From: Negativicutes bacterium
GTDB lineage: Bacteria; Bacillota; Negativicutes; SKW292
NCBI GenBank assembly: GCA_026416215.1
Contig: JAOAFP010000007.1
Coordinates: forward strand, 1 to 32,544
Length of the DNA: 32,544 nucleotides
Reading direction: 5' to 3'
The notes under the pieces: generated by a model
What the model saw: only the letters and a program-made list of their open reading frames with translations
Told to the model about the DNA's origin: nothing
Databases searched by the model: none
Translations under genes and position numbers: made by a program
In this document: piece by piece, positions 1 to 7,850 of the stretch
Numbering within the stretch: the first letter of the stretch is position 1
Layout: each line of letters starts with the position of its first letter

Positions 1-225
1 GTCCTGGATGACGGCGGCATCACCAGCATCAACATCATCACGGGGAAGAATCTCCTGCGCCGCCCCCGCCAGACCCTCAGCTTTGACCTCAGCTATGCCC
101 GGGGGCCGGTGGAACTCAATTTCCACGGCCTGTATGTGGGGGTGCGGGAGGATCGCCGGCCCTCCTTTCTGCCGCCGTATTTTGCCGTCCGGTCCGGGCG
201 ACGGACCGGACAGAAGAGGAGATGA
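1..225 (+). CDS. 3' end of an unrecognised gene upstream of atpB (partial)
   Basis: Frame 1 is open from the window edge to a TGA at 223-225, giving 74 C-terminal residues. The stop lies 6 bases before the atpB start, and the RBS of atpB sits inside the end of this frame, so the gene is probably co-transcribed with the ATP synthase operon. The visible part alternates polar and hydrophobic residues in a beta-strand-like way (for example LSFDLSYARGPVELNFHGLY) and ends in a basic tail (RSGRRTGQKRR). It has no membrane helix, so it is not AtpI, the usual neighbour upstream of atpB. A secreted or outer-membrane beta protein is possible but unproven, and I do not recognise the family. I call it coding because the frame is open up to the operon and fits tightly against atpB. 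Confidence 0.5.
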   Translation, partial: VLDDGGITSINIITGKNLLRRPRQTLSFDLSYARGPVELNFHGLYVGVREDRRPSFLPPYFAVRSGRRTGQKRR

Positions 226-231
226 TATTGT

Positions 232-891
232 ATGGAAGAGCATCATGTGGTGCAATGGCTGGGGATGCCGGTCAACATCGACACCCTGCAGATGACCTGG
301 ATAGCGATGGCTATAGTGTTTGTGCTGGCAATTCTCGCTACCAAAAGCCTGTCGCTGGTGCCTGGTCGCTGGCAGTCGGTGTTCGAGCTGGCCATTGAGT
401 ATTTCAGCGGTCAAGTAGATGAAGTTGTGGGGAGCAGGGGAAAGTTTCTCAAGCCGGTGTTCATCTCCCTGTTTTTGTTTATTCTCACCTGCAACTGGTT
501 TGACCAGATCCCGATCTTCCACGCACCGACCTCCGATCTAAACACCACCCTGGGACTGGCGCTGCTGGTGATCGTGTCGGTGCATGTGCTGGCCCTGTAT
601 TTCCGGGGCGGCAAGTACGTCGCCCACTTTTTCGAGCCATTCAAGGTATTTGTGGTGATCAACCTGATCGAGGAACTGGCCAAGCCGGTGACACTCTCGT
701 TCCGTCTATTTGGCAATATTTTTGCCGGGGCGGTGTTGACCTGGGTGCTGTCAGTCCTGCTGCCCAGCTGGTTTTTCCCGCCGGGGCTGGCCTGGCAGCT
801 GTTCGGGGTGTTCGTTGGCTTCATTCAGGCATTTGTGTTCACTATGCTGTCAATTTCGTATTTTGGCAACGCTCTGAAGGACGGCCATTAA
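232..891 (+). CDS. atpB: F1Fo ATP synthase subunit a
   Basis: Membrane stator subunit of Fo that forms the ion half-channels against the c-ring. The 219-residue protein is hydrophobic with five or six predicted helices. The hallmark helix is clear: EELAKPVTLSFRLFGN contains the essential arginine (R158), and the last helix carries the conserved Gln in FIQAFVFTMLSISYF (about 199). Length fits the short bacterial form. The ATG at 232 follows an AGAGGAG box at about 214-220 with normal spacing. It is the first gene of an atpBEFHAGDC cluster; atpI is not visible upstream. Confidence 0.97.
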   Translation: MEEHHVVQWLGMPVNIDTLQMTWIAMAIVFVLAILATKSLSLVPGRWQSVFELAIEYFSGQVDEVVGSRGKFLKPVFISLFLFILTCNWFDQIPIFHAPTSDLNTTLGLALLVIVSVHVLALYFRGGKYVAHFFEPFKVFVVINLIEELAKPVTLSFRLFGNIFAGAVLTWVLSVLLPSWFFPPGLAWQLFGVFVGFIQAFVFTMLSISYFGNALKDGH

Positions 892-926
892 AATAAAAAT
901 ATCAGGAACAAGAGGAGGACAACATC

Positions 927-1178
927 GTGGAACTTACAATCATCAAGGCAGCTTCGGCAATTGGGGCATCGATCGCGGTAGGTCTGGCCTGCGTGGGGGC
1001 CGGAATCGGCGACGGTCTGGTAACTGCGAGGATGGTGGAGGGAATAGCCCGCCAGCCGGAGGCCAAGGGTACTTTGCTGGTCAACATGCTGATTTCGGTC
1101 GGTCTGATCGAGGCTTTGCCGATTATTGCGGTGGTGGTTTCGCTGCTGCTGCTGTTCGCCAATCCCTTCCTCAAATAA
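927..1178 (+). CDS. atpE: F1Fo ATP synthase subunit c (c-ring)
   Basis: Proteolipid that forms the rotor ring of Fo. The 83-residue helical hairpin has the polar loop ARQPEAKG (41-48) and the ion-carrying carboxylate E62 in the second helix (GLIEALPII). The first helix has GAGIGDG, placing a second acidic residue, D29, where Ilyobacter Na+-type c-subunits have Gln32. Residues matching the Na+ ligands Ser66/Thr67 are A63 and L64, so proton coupling is more likely than sodium (inference). The GTG start at 927 is fixed by AGAGGAGG at 911-918. A 76-base gap separates it from atpF. Confidence 0.97.
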   Translation: MELTIIKAASAIGASIAVGLACVGAGIGDGLVTARMVEGIARQPEAKGTLLVNMLISVGLIEALPIIAVVVSLLLLFANPFLK

Positions 1179-1254
1179 TTGCGGCCGGTGACGGGCCCGG
1201 ACCTGACCGGGCGGTGAACGGGACGCAATCTGGGTCAGAACGGGAGGGAGAAAG

Positions 1255-1755
1255 GTGATTAGTCTCAATTTTACGTTGGTTATGCAGATAATCAACTTCC
1301 TGATTTTTTTGCTGATTTTGTGGCGGTTTGCCTATCGGCCGCTGGTGCGGATGCTCGATCAGCGGCGGGCGAAGATCGAGGGAGATCTCAGCGCTGCCCA
1401 GAAAGAGCGTGAGCAGGCCGAGCGGTTGAGTCAGGAAGTGGCGGCCCAGCTGGCCGACGGTCGGCGGCAGGTTCAGGAGATGCTGGACCGGGCCCGCAAG
1501 ACGATGGAGCAGGAACGGGAACAGGCGCTGGCTGCCACCAAGGCCGAACAACAGCGGATGCTCCGGGAAAGCGAGCAGGAGATAGCCATGGCCAGGGACC
1601 GGGCACTGGCCGAGATTCGCCGGGAAATTGTCGGGCTAGCCCTGGCCTGCGCCGGGAAGATCATTCAGGACAAGCTGGATGAAAAGAGCAACGCGGCGAT
1701 GGTTGAGGCCTATATTGACAGGATCGGCGGCAAGGACGGCCGGATGCCATGTTAG
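1255..1755 (+). CDS. atpF: F1Fo ATP synthase subunit b
   Basis: Peripheral-stalk subunit that ties subunit a to F1. The 166-residue protein has one N-terminal membrane helix (about residues 5-25, MQIINFLIFLLILWRF) followed by a long charged coiled coil rich in Arg, Glu and Gln, the standard b architecture and length. The GTG start at 1255 is supported by GGGAGGGAG at 1242-1250. The stop codon overlaps the atpH start by 7 bases (1749-1755), implying translational coupling of b and delta. Confidence 0.95.
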   Translation: MISLNFTLVMQIINFLIFLLILWRFAYRPLVRMLDQRRAKIEGDLSAAQKEREQAERLSQEVAAQLADGRRQVQEMLDRARKTMEQEREQALAATKAEQQRMLRESEQEIAMARDRALAEIRREIVGLALACAGKIIQDKLDEKSNAAMVEAYIDRIGGKDGRMPC

Positions 1756-2306
1756 GCGGGCAGCTGGTCGAGCGCTATACCCAGGCCTTGTACGCAGCGG
1801 CGGCCGAGGCCGGGGTGCGGGCGGAGGTCGGCGACGGCCTGGCGCAGGTGGCCGGGGTGATGAGAGAGAACAAACTGCTGATGGAGGTGCTGTACAGTCC
1901 GGCCATGCCGGCGGTCGGCAAACGGGAGACGCTGGCCGGGATATTCGCCGGGGTACCGCAGTTGCTGCTGAACTTCCTGTACCTGCTGGTGGACAAGGGA
2001 CGGGAGCCACTGGTCATCCCGGTGGCTGACCGGTATCGGGCACTGCTGTTTGAGGAGCGGTCGGTGGCCGAGGCGGAGGTGACCACCGCCTATCCGCTGA
2101 CCGACCGGCAGCGGCAGAAACTGGTGGCCAGGCTGACAGAAATGGTCAACGCCCCGGACCGGGGCGGCGAGGTAAAGGTGGTGCTGAAGGAAAAAATCGA
2201 CCCGGGAATGGTCGGCGGTATAATTGTTAGGATGGGTGACCGTCTGATCGATGGCAGTGTCGGTCGTCAGCTGGCAGCATTATCGAGGCGGCTGCTGGCC
2301 GGTTGA
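1749..2306 (+). CDS. atpH: F1 ATP synthase subunit delta
   Basis: Delta (OSCP-like) subunit joining the b stalk to the top of F1. The 185-residue sequence has the helical N-terminal domain starting VERYTQALYAAAAEAG and the conserved C-terminal stretch with VVLKEKIDPGMVGGIIVRMGDRLIDGSV, split here as VLKEKIDPGMVGG (about 150-162) and DRLIDGSVGRQL. Length matches the family. It overlaps atpF by 7 bases and has no separate strong RBS, so coupled translation is likely. Confidence 0.95.
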   Translation: MLGGQLVERYTQALYAAAAEAGVRAEVGDGLAQVAGVMRENKLLMEVLYSPAMPAVGKRETLAGIFAGVPQLLLNFLYLLVDKGREPLVIPVADRYRALLFEERSVAEAEVTTAYPLTDRQRQKLVARLTEMVNAPDRGGEVKVVLKEKIDPGMVGGIIVRMGDRLIDGSVGRQLAALSRRLLAG

Positions 2307-2351
2307 CGACGGCCGACTAATTTCTCAGGCAGAGAGGTGACGGGACAAATC

Positions 2352-3878
2352 ATGAAAATAAGACCAGAAGAAATTACGGCCATTCTGAAAAAACAGATTG
2401 CCGAGTACAACGTCGATCTAAGCGTGGACGAGGTCGGCACGGTGTTGTCGGTAGGCGACGGGGTGGCAAGGGTTTACGGGCTGGAAAAGGCTATGGCCGG
2501 CGAGCTGCTGGAATTTCCCAATGAGGTTTACGGGATGGTGCTGAACCTGGAGGAAGAGCAGGTCGGGGTTGTGCTGCTGGGCGGCGACCTGCTGATCAAG
2601 GAGGGCGACACCGTCCGGCGGACCGGCCGGATTATGTCGATTCCGGTCAGCGATCACTTGATCGGAAGGGTGGTCAATGTTCTGGGGCAGCCAATTGACG
2701 GCAAAGGACCGATTGAGGCCAGCGAGTACCGGCCGCTGGAGTTTCTGGCCCCCGGTATCGCTGATCGCCAGCCGGTCAAGGAACCGTTGCAGACCGGGAT
2801 TAAGGCCATCGATTCGATGATCCCGATTGGCCGCGGTCAGCGCGAGCTTATCATCGGTGACCGCCAGATCGGCAAGACGGCTATCGCCATTGACACCATA
2901 ATCAACCAGAAGGGCAAAGGCGTGATCTGCGTCTATGTGGCAATCGGCCAGAAGGAATCGTCGGTGGCCCGCCTGGTCAAGACGCTGGAGGACAACGGGG
3001 CGATGGAGCACACGATTATCGTCTCGGCTACCGCCAGCGAAAGCTCGACCTTGCAGTATCTGGCTCCCTATGCCGGCTGCGCGGTGGGGGAATACTTTAT
3101 GTTCAGGGGCAAACACGCCCTGTGCGTGTACGACGACCTGACCAAGCAGGCCCAGGCCTACCGGGCAATGTCGCTGCTGCTGCGGCGGCCGCCCGGTCGG
3201 GAAGCCTACCCCGGGGATATTTTCTACTGCCACTCGCGGTTGCTGGAGCGGGCGGCCAAGCTGTCTGACGACATGGGCGGGGGGTCGCTTACCGCGCTGC
3301 CGATAATTGAGACCCAGGCCGGCGACGTCACGGCCTATATTCCGACTAACGTAATATCGATTACCGACGGGCAGATTTATCTTGAAGGAGATCTGTTCTA
3401 CGCCGGGATCCGGCCGGCGATCAACGTCGGGATTTCAGTTTCCCGGGTCGGTGGCAACGCCCAGATCAAAGCCATGAAGCAGGTGGCCGGCCGCTTGCGG
3501 CTGGATATGGCCCAGTACCGCGAACTGGCGGCGTTTGCCCAGTTCGGCTCCGATCTGGACAAGGCCAGCCAGGCGACAATCGCCCGCGGCGAGCGGATGA
3601 CGGTGATTTTGCAGCAGAACCAGTACGAGCCGATGGCGGTGGAGGAGCAGATAATTGCCATCTATGCCGGCACCAGCGGTTTTCTCGACGACGTGAGGGT
3701 TGGCTCGGTCAAGCGGTTTGAGCGTGAGCTGCTGAAGTTCATGCAGGCCAATTACGCCGAGATTGGCAAGAAAATCGCCGAAGAGAAGGTTATTTCCGAC
3801 GAGACCAGGGCTGCTCTGGACAAAGCGCTGCGCGAGTTCAGGGACTCGTTTGCCGATGACTCGTCGGCGGCAAGGTGA
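2352..3878 (+). CDS. atpA: F1 ATP synthase subunit alpha
   Basis: Non-catalytic nucleotide-binding subunit of the alpha3beta3 hexamer. The P-loop GDRQIGKT is at residues 169-176, and the C-terminal region holds GIRPAINVGISVSRVGG, which contains the arginine that reaches into the catalytic site. The protein is 508 residues, the usual length. I chose the ATG at 2352 (MKIRPEEI, the typical family start), preceded by AGAGAGGTGA at 2331-2340. A GTG at 2337 is in frame but overlaps that RBS and adds five residues not typical of the family. The stop is 7 bases before atpG. Confidence 0.97.
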   Translation: MKIRPEEITAILKKQIAEYNVDLSVDEVGTVLSVGDGVARVYGLEKAMAGELLEFPNEVYGMVLNLEEEQVGVVLLGGDLLIKEGDTVRRTGRIMSIPVSDHLIGRVVNVLGQPIDGKGPIEASEYRPLEFLAPGIADRQPVKEPLQTGIKAIDSMIPIGRGQRELIIGDRQIGKTAIAIDTIINQKGKGVICVYVAIGQKESSVARLVKTLEDNGAMEHTIIVSATASESSTLQYLAPYAGCAVGEYFMFRGKHALCVYDDLTKQAQAYRAMSLLLRRPPGREAYPGDIFYCHSRLLERAAKLSDDMGGGSLTALPIIETQAGDVTAYIPTNVISITDGQIYLEGDLFYAGIRPAINVGISVSRVGGNAQIKAMKQVAGRLRLDMAQYRELAAFAQFGSDLDKASQATIARGERMTVILQQNQYEPMAVEEQIIAIYAGTSGFLDDVRVGSVKRFERELLKFMQANYAEIGKKIAEEKVISDETRAALDKALREFRDSFADDSSAAR

Positions 3879-3885
3879 GTGAGGC

Positions 3886-4752
3886 ATGGCCAGCGGGAGA
3901 GATATCCTGCGGCGGATCCGCAGTGTAAAGAACATCCAGAAAATCACCCGGGCGATGAAGATGGTGGCATCGGCCCGGTTGCGCCGGGCCCAGGACAAGG
4001 CTGCCGCCAGCCAGCCGTATATCGGCAAAATGCGCGAAATGCTGGCCAATGTGGCGGCCGAGGCCAGGGGAAACAGTCCGTTGCTGGCGGAGCGGGAGGT
4101 AAAGTGCACGGCCTACGTGGTGGTGGCGGCCGACAAAGGCCTGGCCGGCGCGTACTCAAGCAACGTGATAAAGTTTGTCCGGCAGCGGATTCAGGGCCGG
4201 CCGGCCGATCAAATCGCTCTGTTTGCGGTGGGGCGCAAGGTGCGTGATCACTTTGCCCGGCGCGGCTACAAGCTGGCCGGCGAGTTTACCGGTTTTTCCG
4301 AGCGGCCGGCCTACGCCGATGCCGTGCGGATTTCCCGGGCGGTGATCGACGGGTTTGCCGGCGGTAAGTTTGACGAGATTTATCTAATCTACTCCCATTT
4401 CCGCTCAATTGCCCACCACGAGCCGACGGCTCTGCGGCTGTTGCCGGTGTCGACCGGCGAACTGACGGGAGCTGGCAGGGACGAGGACAGGAGTGGGGGG
4501 TATCTGTTCGAACCGTCGCCTGAGCAGGTGCTGGAGAAGCTGCTGCCCCAGTACGTGCAGACTATGATCTACGGGGGGCTGTTGCAGGCGGCGGCCAGTG
4601 AACTAGGGGCGCGGATGACGGCGATGAACACCGCCACCGAGAACGCTGGCGAACTGATCGAAACCCTTACGCTAAATTACAATAAAATTCGCCAGGCTTC
4701 GATAACCACCGAGCTGACCGAAATCGTCGGCGGGGCTGAAGCTCTGAAGTAG
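3886..4752 (+). CDS. atpG: F1 ATP synthase subunit gamma
   Basis: Central rotor shaft of F1. The 288-residue protein has both diagnostic ends: the N-terminal helix with RRIRSVKNIQKITRAMKMVA (residues 9-28) and the C-terminal helix with ASELGARMTAMNTATENA and LTLNYNKIRQASITTEL. The middle is the Rossmann-like domain. The ATG at 3886 is preceded by AAGGTGAG, part of which overlaps the atpA stop. The following atpD gene begins within 15 bases. Confidence 0.97.
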   Translation: MASGRDILRRIRSVKNIQKITRAMKMVASARLRRAQDKAAASQPYIGKMREMLANVAAEARGNSPLLAEREVKCTAYVVVAADKGLAGAYSSNVIKFVRQRIQGRPADQIALFAVGRKVRDHFARRGYKLAGEFTGFSERPAYADAVRISRAVIDGFAGGKFDEIYLIYSHFRSIAHHEPTALRLLPVSTGELTGAGRDEDRSGGYLFEPSPEQVLEKLLPQYVQTMIYGGLLQAAASELGARMTAMNTATENAGELIETLTLNYNKIRQASITTELTEIVGGAEALK

Positions 4753-4766
4753 AGGAGGAGTTGACG

Positions 4767-6176
4767 TTGAACAAGGGAAGGGTCGTACAGGTTATAGGGC
4801 CGGTTGTCGATGTGGCGTTCGCCCCGGAGCAGCTGCCGGCGTTGCTCAATGCGGTGAAAATACAGGGAAAGAGCGGCGAGGTTGAGGTGAACCTGACTGC
4901 CGAGGTCATGCAACAACTGGGCGATGACGTAGTGCGGTGCGTGGCACTGTCCTCCACTGACGGAGTGACACGGGGAATGGAGGCGATTGACACCGGTTCG
5001 CCGATTAAAATTCCGGTCGGGGAAGGAATGCTGGGGCGGGTGGTCAACGTGCTCGGCCAGCCGATCGACAAAAAACCGGAGGAGATCAAGGCCGATGATT
5101 ACTGGCCGATTCACCGCCAGCCGCCCAGTCTGGAGCAGCAGTCCACCGGTTACGAAATTCTCGAAACCGGGATCAAGGTCATCGACTTGATCCAGCCGTA
5201 TGCCAAGGGAGGAAAGATCGGTCTGTTTGGTGGTGCCGGGGTGGGCAAGACGGTGCTGATTCAGGAGATGATCCACAACATTGCCACCGAGCACGGCGGC
5301 TATTCGGTCTTCACCGGGGTGGGCGAGCGAACCCGCGAGGGCAACGATCTGTGGCTGGAGATGACCGAGTCGGGGGTCATTGCCAAAGCGGCACTGATCT
5401 TCGGGCAGATGAACGAGCCGCCGGGAGCAAGGATGAGGGTAGGCCTGACCGGGGTTACGGTGGCCGAGTATTTTCGCGACGTAAAAAATCAGGACGTGCT
5501 GCTGTTCATTGACAACATTTTCCGGTTTGTCCAGGCCGGGTCGGAGGTTTCCGCCCTGCTGGGCCGGATGCCGTCGGCGGTTGGCTATCAGCCCACCCTC
5601 AACACCGATCTCGGGGCGTTGCAGGAACGGATCACCTCGACGAAAAAAGGCTCGATTACCTCAGTCCAGGCTGTATACGTGCCGGCCGACGACCTTACCG
5701 ACCCAGCACCGGCGGCAACCTTCAGCCACCTCGACGCCACCACTGTGCTGTCGCGGTCGATTGCCGAGCTGGGCATTTATCCGGCGGTCGATCCGCTGGA
5801 CAGCTCATCGCGGATCATGGACCCCCACATTATCGGCGAGGAACACTACAGTGTGGCCCGCGGGGTTCAGGAGATCCTGCAGCGGTATAAGGAGCTGCAG
5901 GACATCATTGCCATACTGGGCATGGAAGAATTGTCGGAGGACGACAAAATTACCGTGGCCAGGGCCAGGAAGATTCAGCGGTTTTTCAGTCAGCCCTTCA
6001 ATGTGGCTGAGGCCTTTACCGGCACTCCCGGCAAGTATGTGCCGCTCCGGGAGACCATCCGCGGATTCCGGGAGATCCTCGAGGGCAAGCACGACGATCT
6101 GCCGGAACAGGCTTTTCTGATGTGCGGAACGATTGATGAGGCGGTGGAAAAAGCCAAAAAATTAAGAGGTGAGTAG
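4767..6176 (+). CDS. atpD: F1 ATP synthase subunit beta
   Basis: Catalytic subunit of F1. The P-loop GGAGVGKT is at residues 155-162, the catalytic glutamate is in GVGERTREGNDL (E187), Walker B is VLLFIDNIFRF, and the DELSEED-like loop is MEELSEDDK. Length is 469 residues, as expected. Two TTG codons lie close together. The one at 4767 is preferred because AGGAGGAG at 4753-4760 is then six bases upstream and the protein begins MNKGRVVQVIGPVVDV, as in relatives. The TTG at 4761 would directly abut the RBS. Confidence 0.97.
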   Translation: MNKGRVVQVIGPVVDVAFAPEQLPALLNAVKIQGKSGEVEVNLTAEVMQQLGDDVVRCVALSSTDGVTRGMEAIDTGSPIKIPVGEGMLGRVVNVLGQPIDKKPEEIKADDYWPIHRQPPSLEQQSTGYEILETGIKVIDLIQPYAKGGKIGLFGGAGVGKTVLIQEMIHNIATEHGGYSVFTGVGERTREGNDLWLEMTESGVIAKAALIFGQMNEPPGARMRVGLTGVTVAEYFRDVKNQDVLLFIDNIFRFVQAGSEVSALLGRMPSAVGYQPTLNTDLGALQERITSTKKGSITSVQAVYVPADDLTDPAPAATFSHLDATTVLSRSIAELGIYPAVDPLDSSSRIMDPHIIGEEHYSVARGVQEILQRYKELQDIIAILGMEELSEDDKITVARARKIQRFFSQPFNVAEAFTGTPGKYVPLRETIRGFREILEGKHDDLPEQAFLMCGTIDEAVEKAKKLRGE

Positions 6177-6178
6177 CG

Positions 6179-6595
6179 ATGGCCGGGACTTTCGAGTTTA
6201 CCCTGGTCACCCCCGAGCGGGTGGTCTACGCCAAGCCAGCGAACATGCTGATTGCCCGGACCACCGAGGGCGACATCGGGGTCTTGCCCAGCCACGCCAG
6301 GTTGATGGCAGCCCTGAAGAGCTGGCCGGTGAGGATCATGACGGACGACGGGCGACAGGTGGCGGCGGTTAGCGGCGGCTTCATCGAGGTCCGTCCCGAT
6401 CGGGTTACGGTACTGGCCGATACGGCCGAGCTGGCTGGCAATATCGATGTCGGACGGGCGCAGGCAGCGAAGGAACGGGCAGAAAGCCGGTTGCGTGACC
6501 GGGGCGAGGGAGTGGACATTGCCCGGGCCGAGCGGGCGCTGCGCCGGGCCGAGGCCAGGCTGCTGGCAGCCAGCTGGCAGCTCGGCAAACAATGA
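6179..6595 (+). CDS. atpC: F1 ATP synthase subunit epsilon
   Basis: Rotor subunit that contacts gamma and the c-ring and can inhibit ATP hydrolysis. The 138-residue protein has the N-terminal beta sandwich (FTLVTPERVVYAK, TTEGDIGVLPSHARLMAAL) and a C-terminal alpha-helical hairpin rich in Arg, Ala and Glu (about 85-135). It starts 2 bases after the atpD stop, with its RBS (AAGAGGTGAG) inside the end of atpD. It is the last gene of the operon; a hairpin-plus-T terminator follows within 10 bases. Confidence 0.95.
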   Translation: MAGTFEFTLVTPERVVYAKPANMLIARTTEGDIGVLPSHARLMAALKSWPVRIMTDDGRQVAAVSGGFIEVRPDRVTVLADTAELAGNIDVGRAQAAKERAESRLRDRGEGVDIARAERALRRAEARLLAASWQLGKQ

Positions 6596-6603
6596 TGACA
6601 GGC

Positions 6604-6637
6604 AGTGAGCCTCTGGGAGACAGGGGCTCATTTTGTT
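6604..6637 (+). terminator. Rho-independent terminator of the atp operon
   Basis: TGAGCCTCTG (6606-6615) pairs with CAGGGGCTCA (6621-6630) through a 10-bp stem with one G-U pair and a GGAGA loop, followed by TTTTGTT. It lies directly after atpC, and the next RBS is about 65 bases further on. Confidence 0.85.
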
Positions 6638-6710
6638 ACCGGGAAGACTGGTTGGCGGCAGTCATTCAGTGTGGGGCAGATCCGTCTGCCCGGTCCGTCG
6701 GGGAGAGAGG

Positions 6711-7850
6711 ATGACGCAGAAAAATCAGGGACGGACCAGAATCATGATTTTGTCAGCTCCGTTCGGCAGCGGGCACCGTCAGGCCGCCCGAGCGATCGCC
6801 GAGTGGTGGGAAGGGGCTGTCGGGGGAGAATGCCGGGAATTGGATGTGTTTGAGCTCCTGCCAGCCTGGCTGACCCGGGGGCTGGTAAATACCTACCTGA
6901 CCAGCCTGCAAATCGATCAGCGGTTGTACCGCCGGCTCTACCGCGCAAGCAACCGGTCTTCGGGCCGGGGACTGGCCATACGCGGCCTGCTGAACAAGTT
7001 TTTTGCCGGCCAGATAGCCAGGGAGCTGGATCGCTACCGGCCGGCGGCAGTGGTCTGCACTCATGCCACCCCGCTGGGCGGAATGGTGACCCTTGGACGG
7101 AAGGGATGCTTCCGGGGACCGGTCTACTCCGTGGTAACCGACTATACCGTTCACCGCTGGCTGATTTATCGCGACCCGGTAACCTATTTCGTCGGCTGTG
7201 AGGAAAATGCCAGGGAACTGGTGGCGGCGGGAGCCGGACAGGTGACGGTAAGCGGCATTCCCTTGCGGCGGCAGTTTTGCCGGCCGGCCGCTTTCGGGCC
7301 TGGCGGGGATGAACAGGCAGCAACCGCCGGACGGCCAGTGCTAAGGGTGCTGATCAGCGGCGGCGGGCATGGGTTGCTGCCGCTGGTTGATTTGGTCGGC
7401 GCACTGTTGGCCGGCGGTGACGGGCTGAAGCTGACTGTGGTCTGTGGCCGGGCTGACCGGCTCCGCGACCGTCTGCTCCGGTTGTTTGGCCGGGAAGACC
7501 GGCTGACTGTGCTGGGACTGGTCGAGGACATGGCGGCGTTGATGGGCAGGGCCGATTTGATGATCGGCAAGGCGGGCGGGGTGAGCGTGAGCGAGGCCCT
7601 GCAGATGGCGGTGCCAATGATTGTTTACGCCCCGCTGCCCGGGCAGGAGGAAGGCAACTGCAATTGGTTGCTCAGCCACCAGCTGGCCCGGCGGGCGGAT
7701 TCGCTATCCGAACTGGTGGGGATGGTGGCCGGGCTGGCAGATGACCGCGCAGACCTCAGGCGGTGGCGGACGAGACTGCTTCAGCGACCCCGCTGCCCTG
7801 GTGGGGCAATGATCGTCGAGCAGCTGAAGGAGGACTTGCAGCTTGGATAA
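6711..7850 (+). CDS. MGDG synthase/UgtP-type glycosyltransferase (diacylglycerol glycosyltransferase-like)
   Basis: Likely transfers a sugar from a nucleotide sugar to diacylglycerol, making membrane glycolipid at the cytoplasmic face. The 379-residue protein has the family N-terminal motif ILSAPFGSGHRQAARAI (about 13-29) and a C-terminal GT28-like donor-binding domain with GKAGGVSVSEALQMAVP and the signature PGQEEGN. Length is near the UgtP/MGD1 range. I chose the ATG at 6711, after GGGGAGAGAGG; the in-frame codons upstream lie within the atp terminator. The last 8 bases overlap dprA. Sugar and acceptor specificity cannot be read from the sequence. Confidence 0.85.
   Translation: MTQKNQGRTRIMILSAPFGSGHRQAARAIAEWWEGAVGGECRELDVFELLPAWLTRGLVNTYLTSLQIDQRLYRRLYRASNRSSGRGLAIRGLLNKFFAGQIARELDRYRPAAVVCTHATPLGGMVTLGRKGCFRGPVYSVVTDYTVHRWLIYRDPVTYFVGCEENARELVAAGAGQVTVSGIPLRRQFCRPAAFGPGGDEQAATAGRPVLRVLISGGGHGLLPLVDLVGALLAGGDGLKLTVVCGRADRLRDRLLRLFGREDRLTVLGLVEDMAALMGRADLMIGKAGGVSVSEALQMAVPMIVYAPLPGQEEGNCNWLLSHQLARRADSLSELVGMVAGLADDRADLRRWRTRLLQRPRCPGGAMIVEQLKEDLQLG

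Noticed and set aside
927..1178. Na+-coupled ATP synthase
   Set aside because: The Gln, Ser and Thr ligands of known Na+ c-subunits are Asp, Ala and Leu here.
1179..1254. Hairpin between atpE and atpF as a terminator or attenuator
   Set aside because: Only short imperfect CCGG pairings are visible and no T run follows; chance is enough at this GC content.
2418..3233. 271-codon antisense frame inside atpA
   Set aside because: It lies wholly opposite a conserved subunit and has no recognisable protein features.
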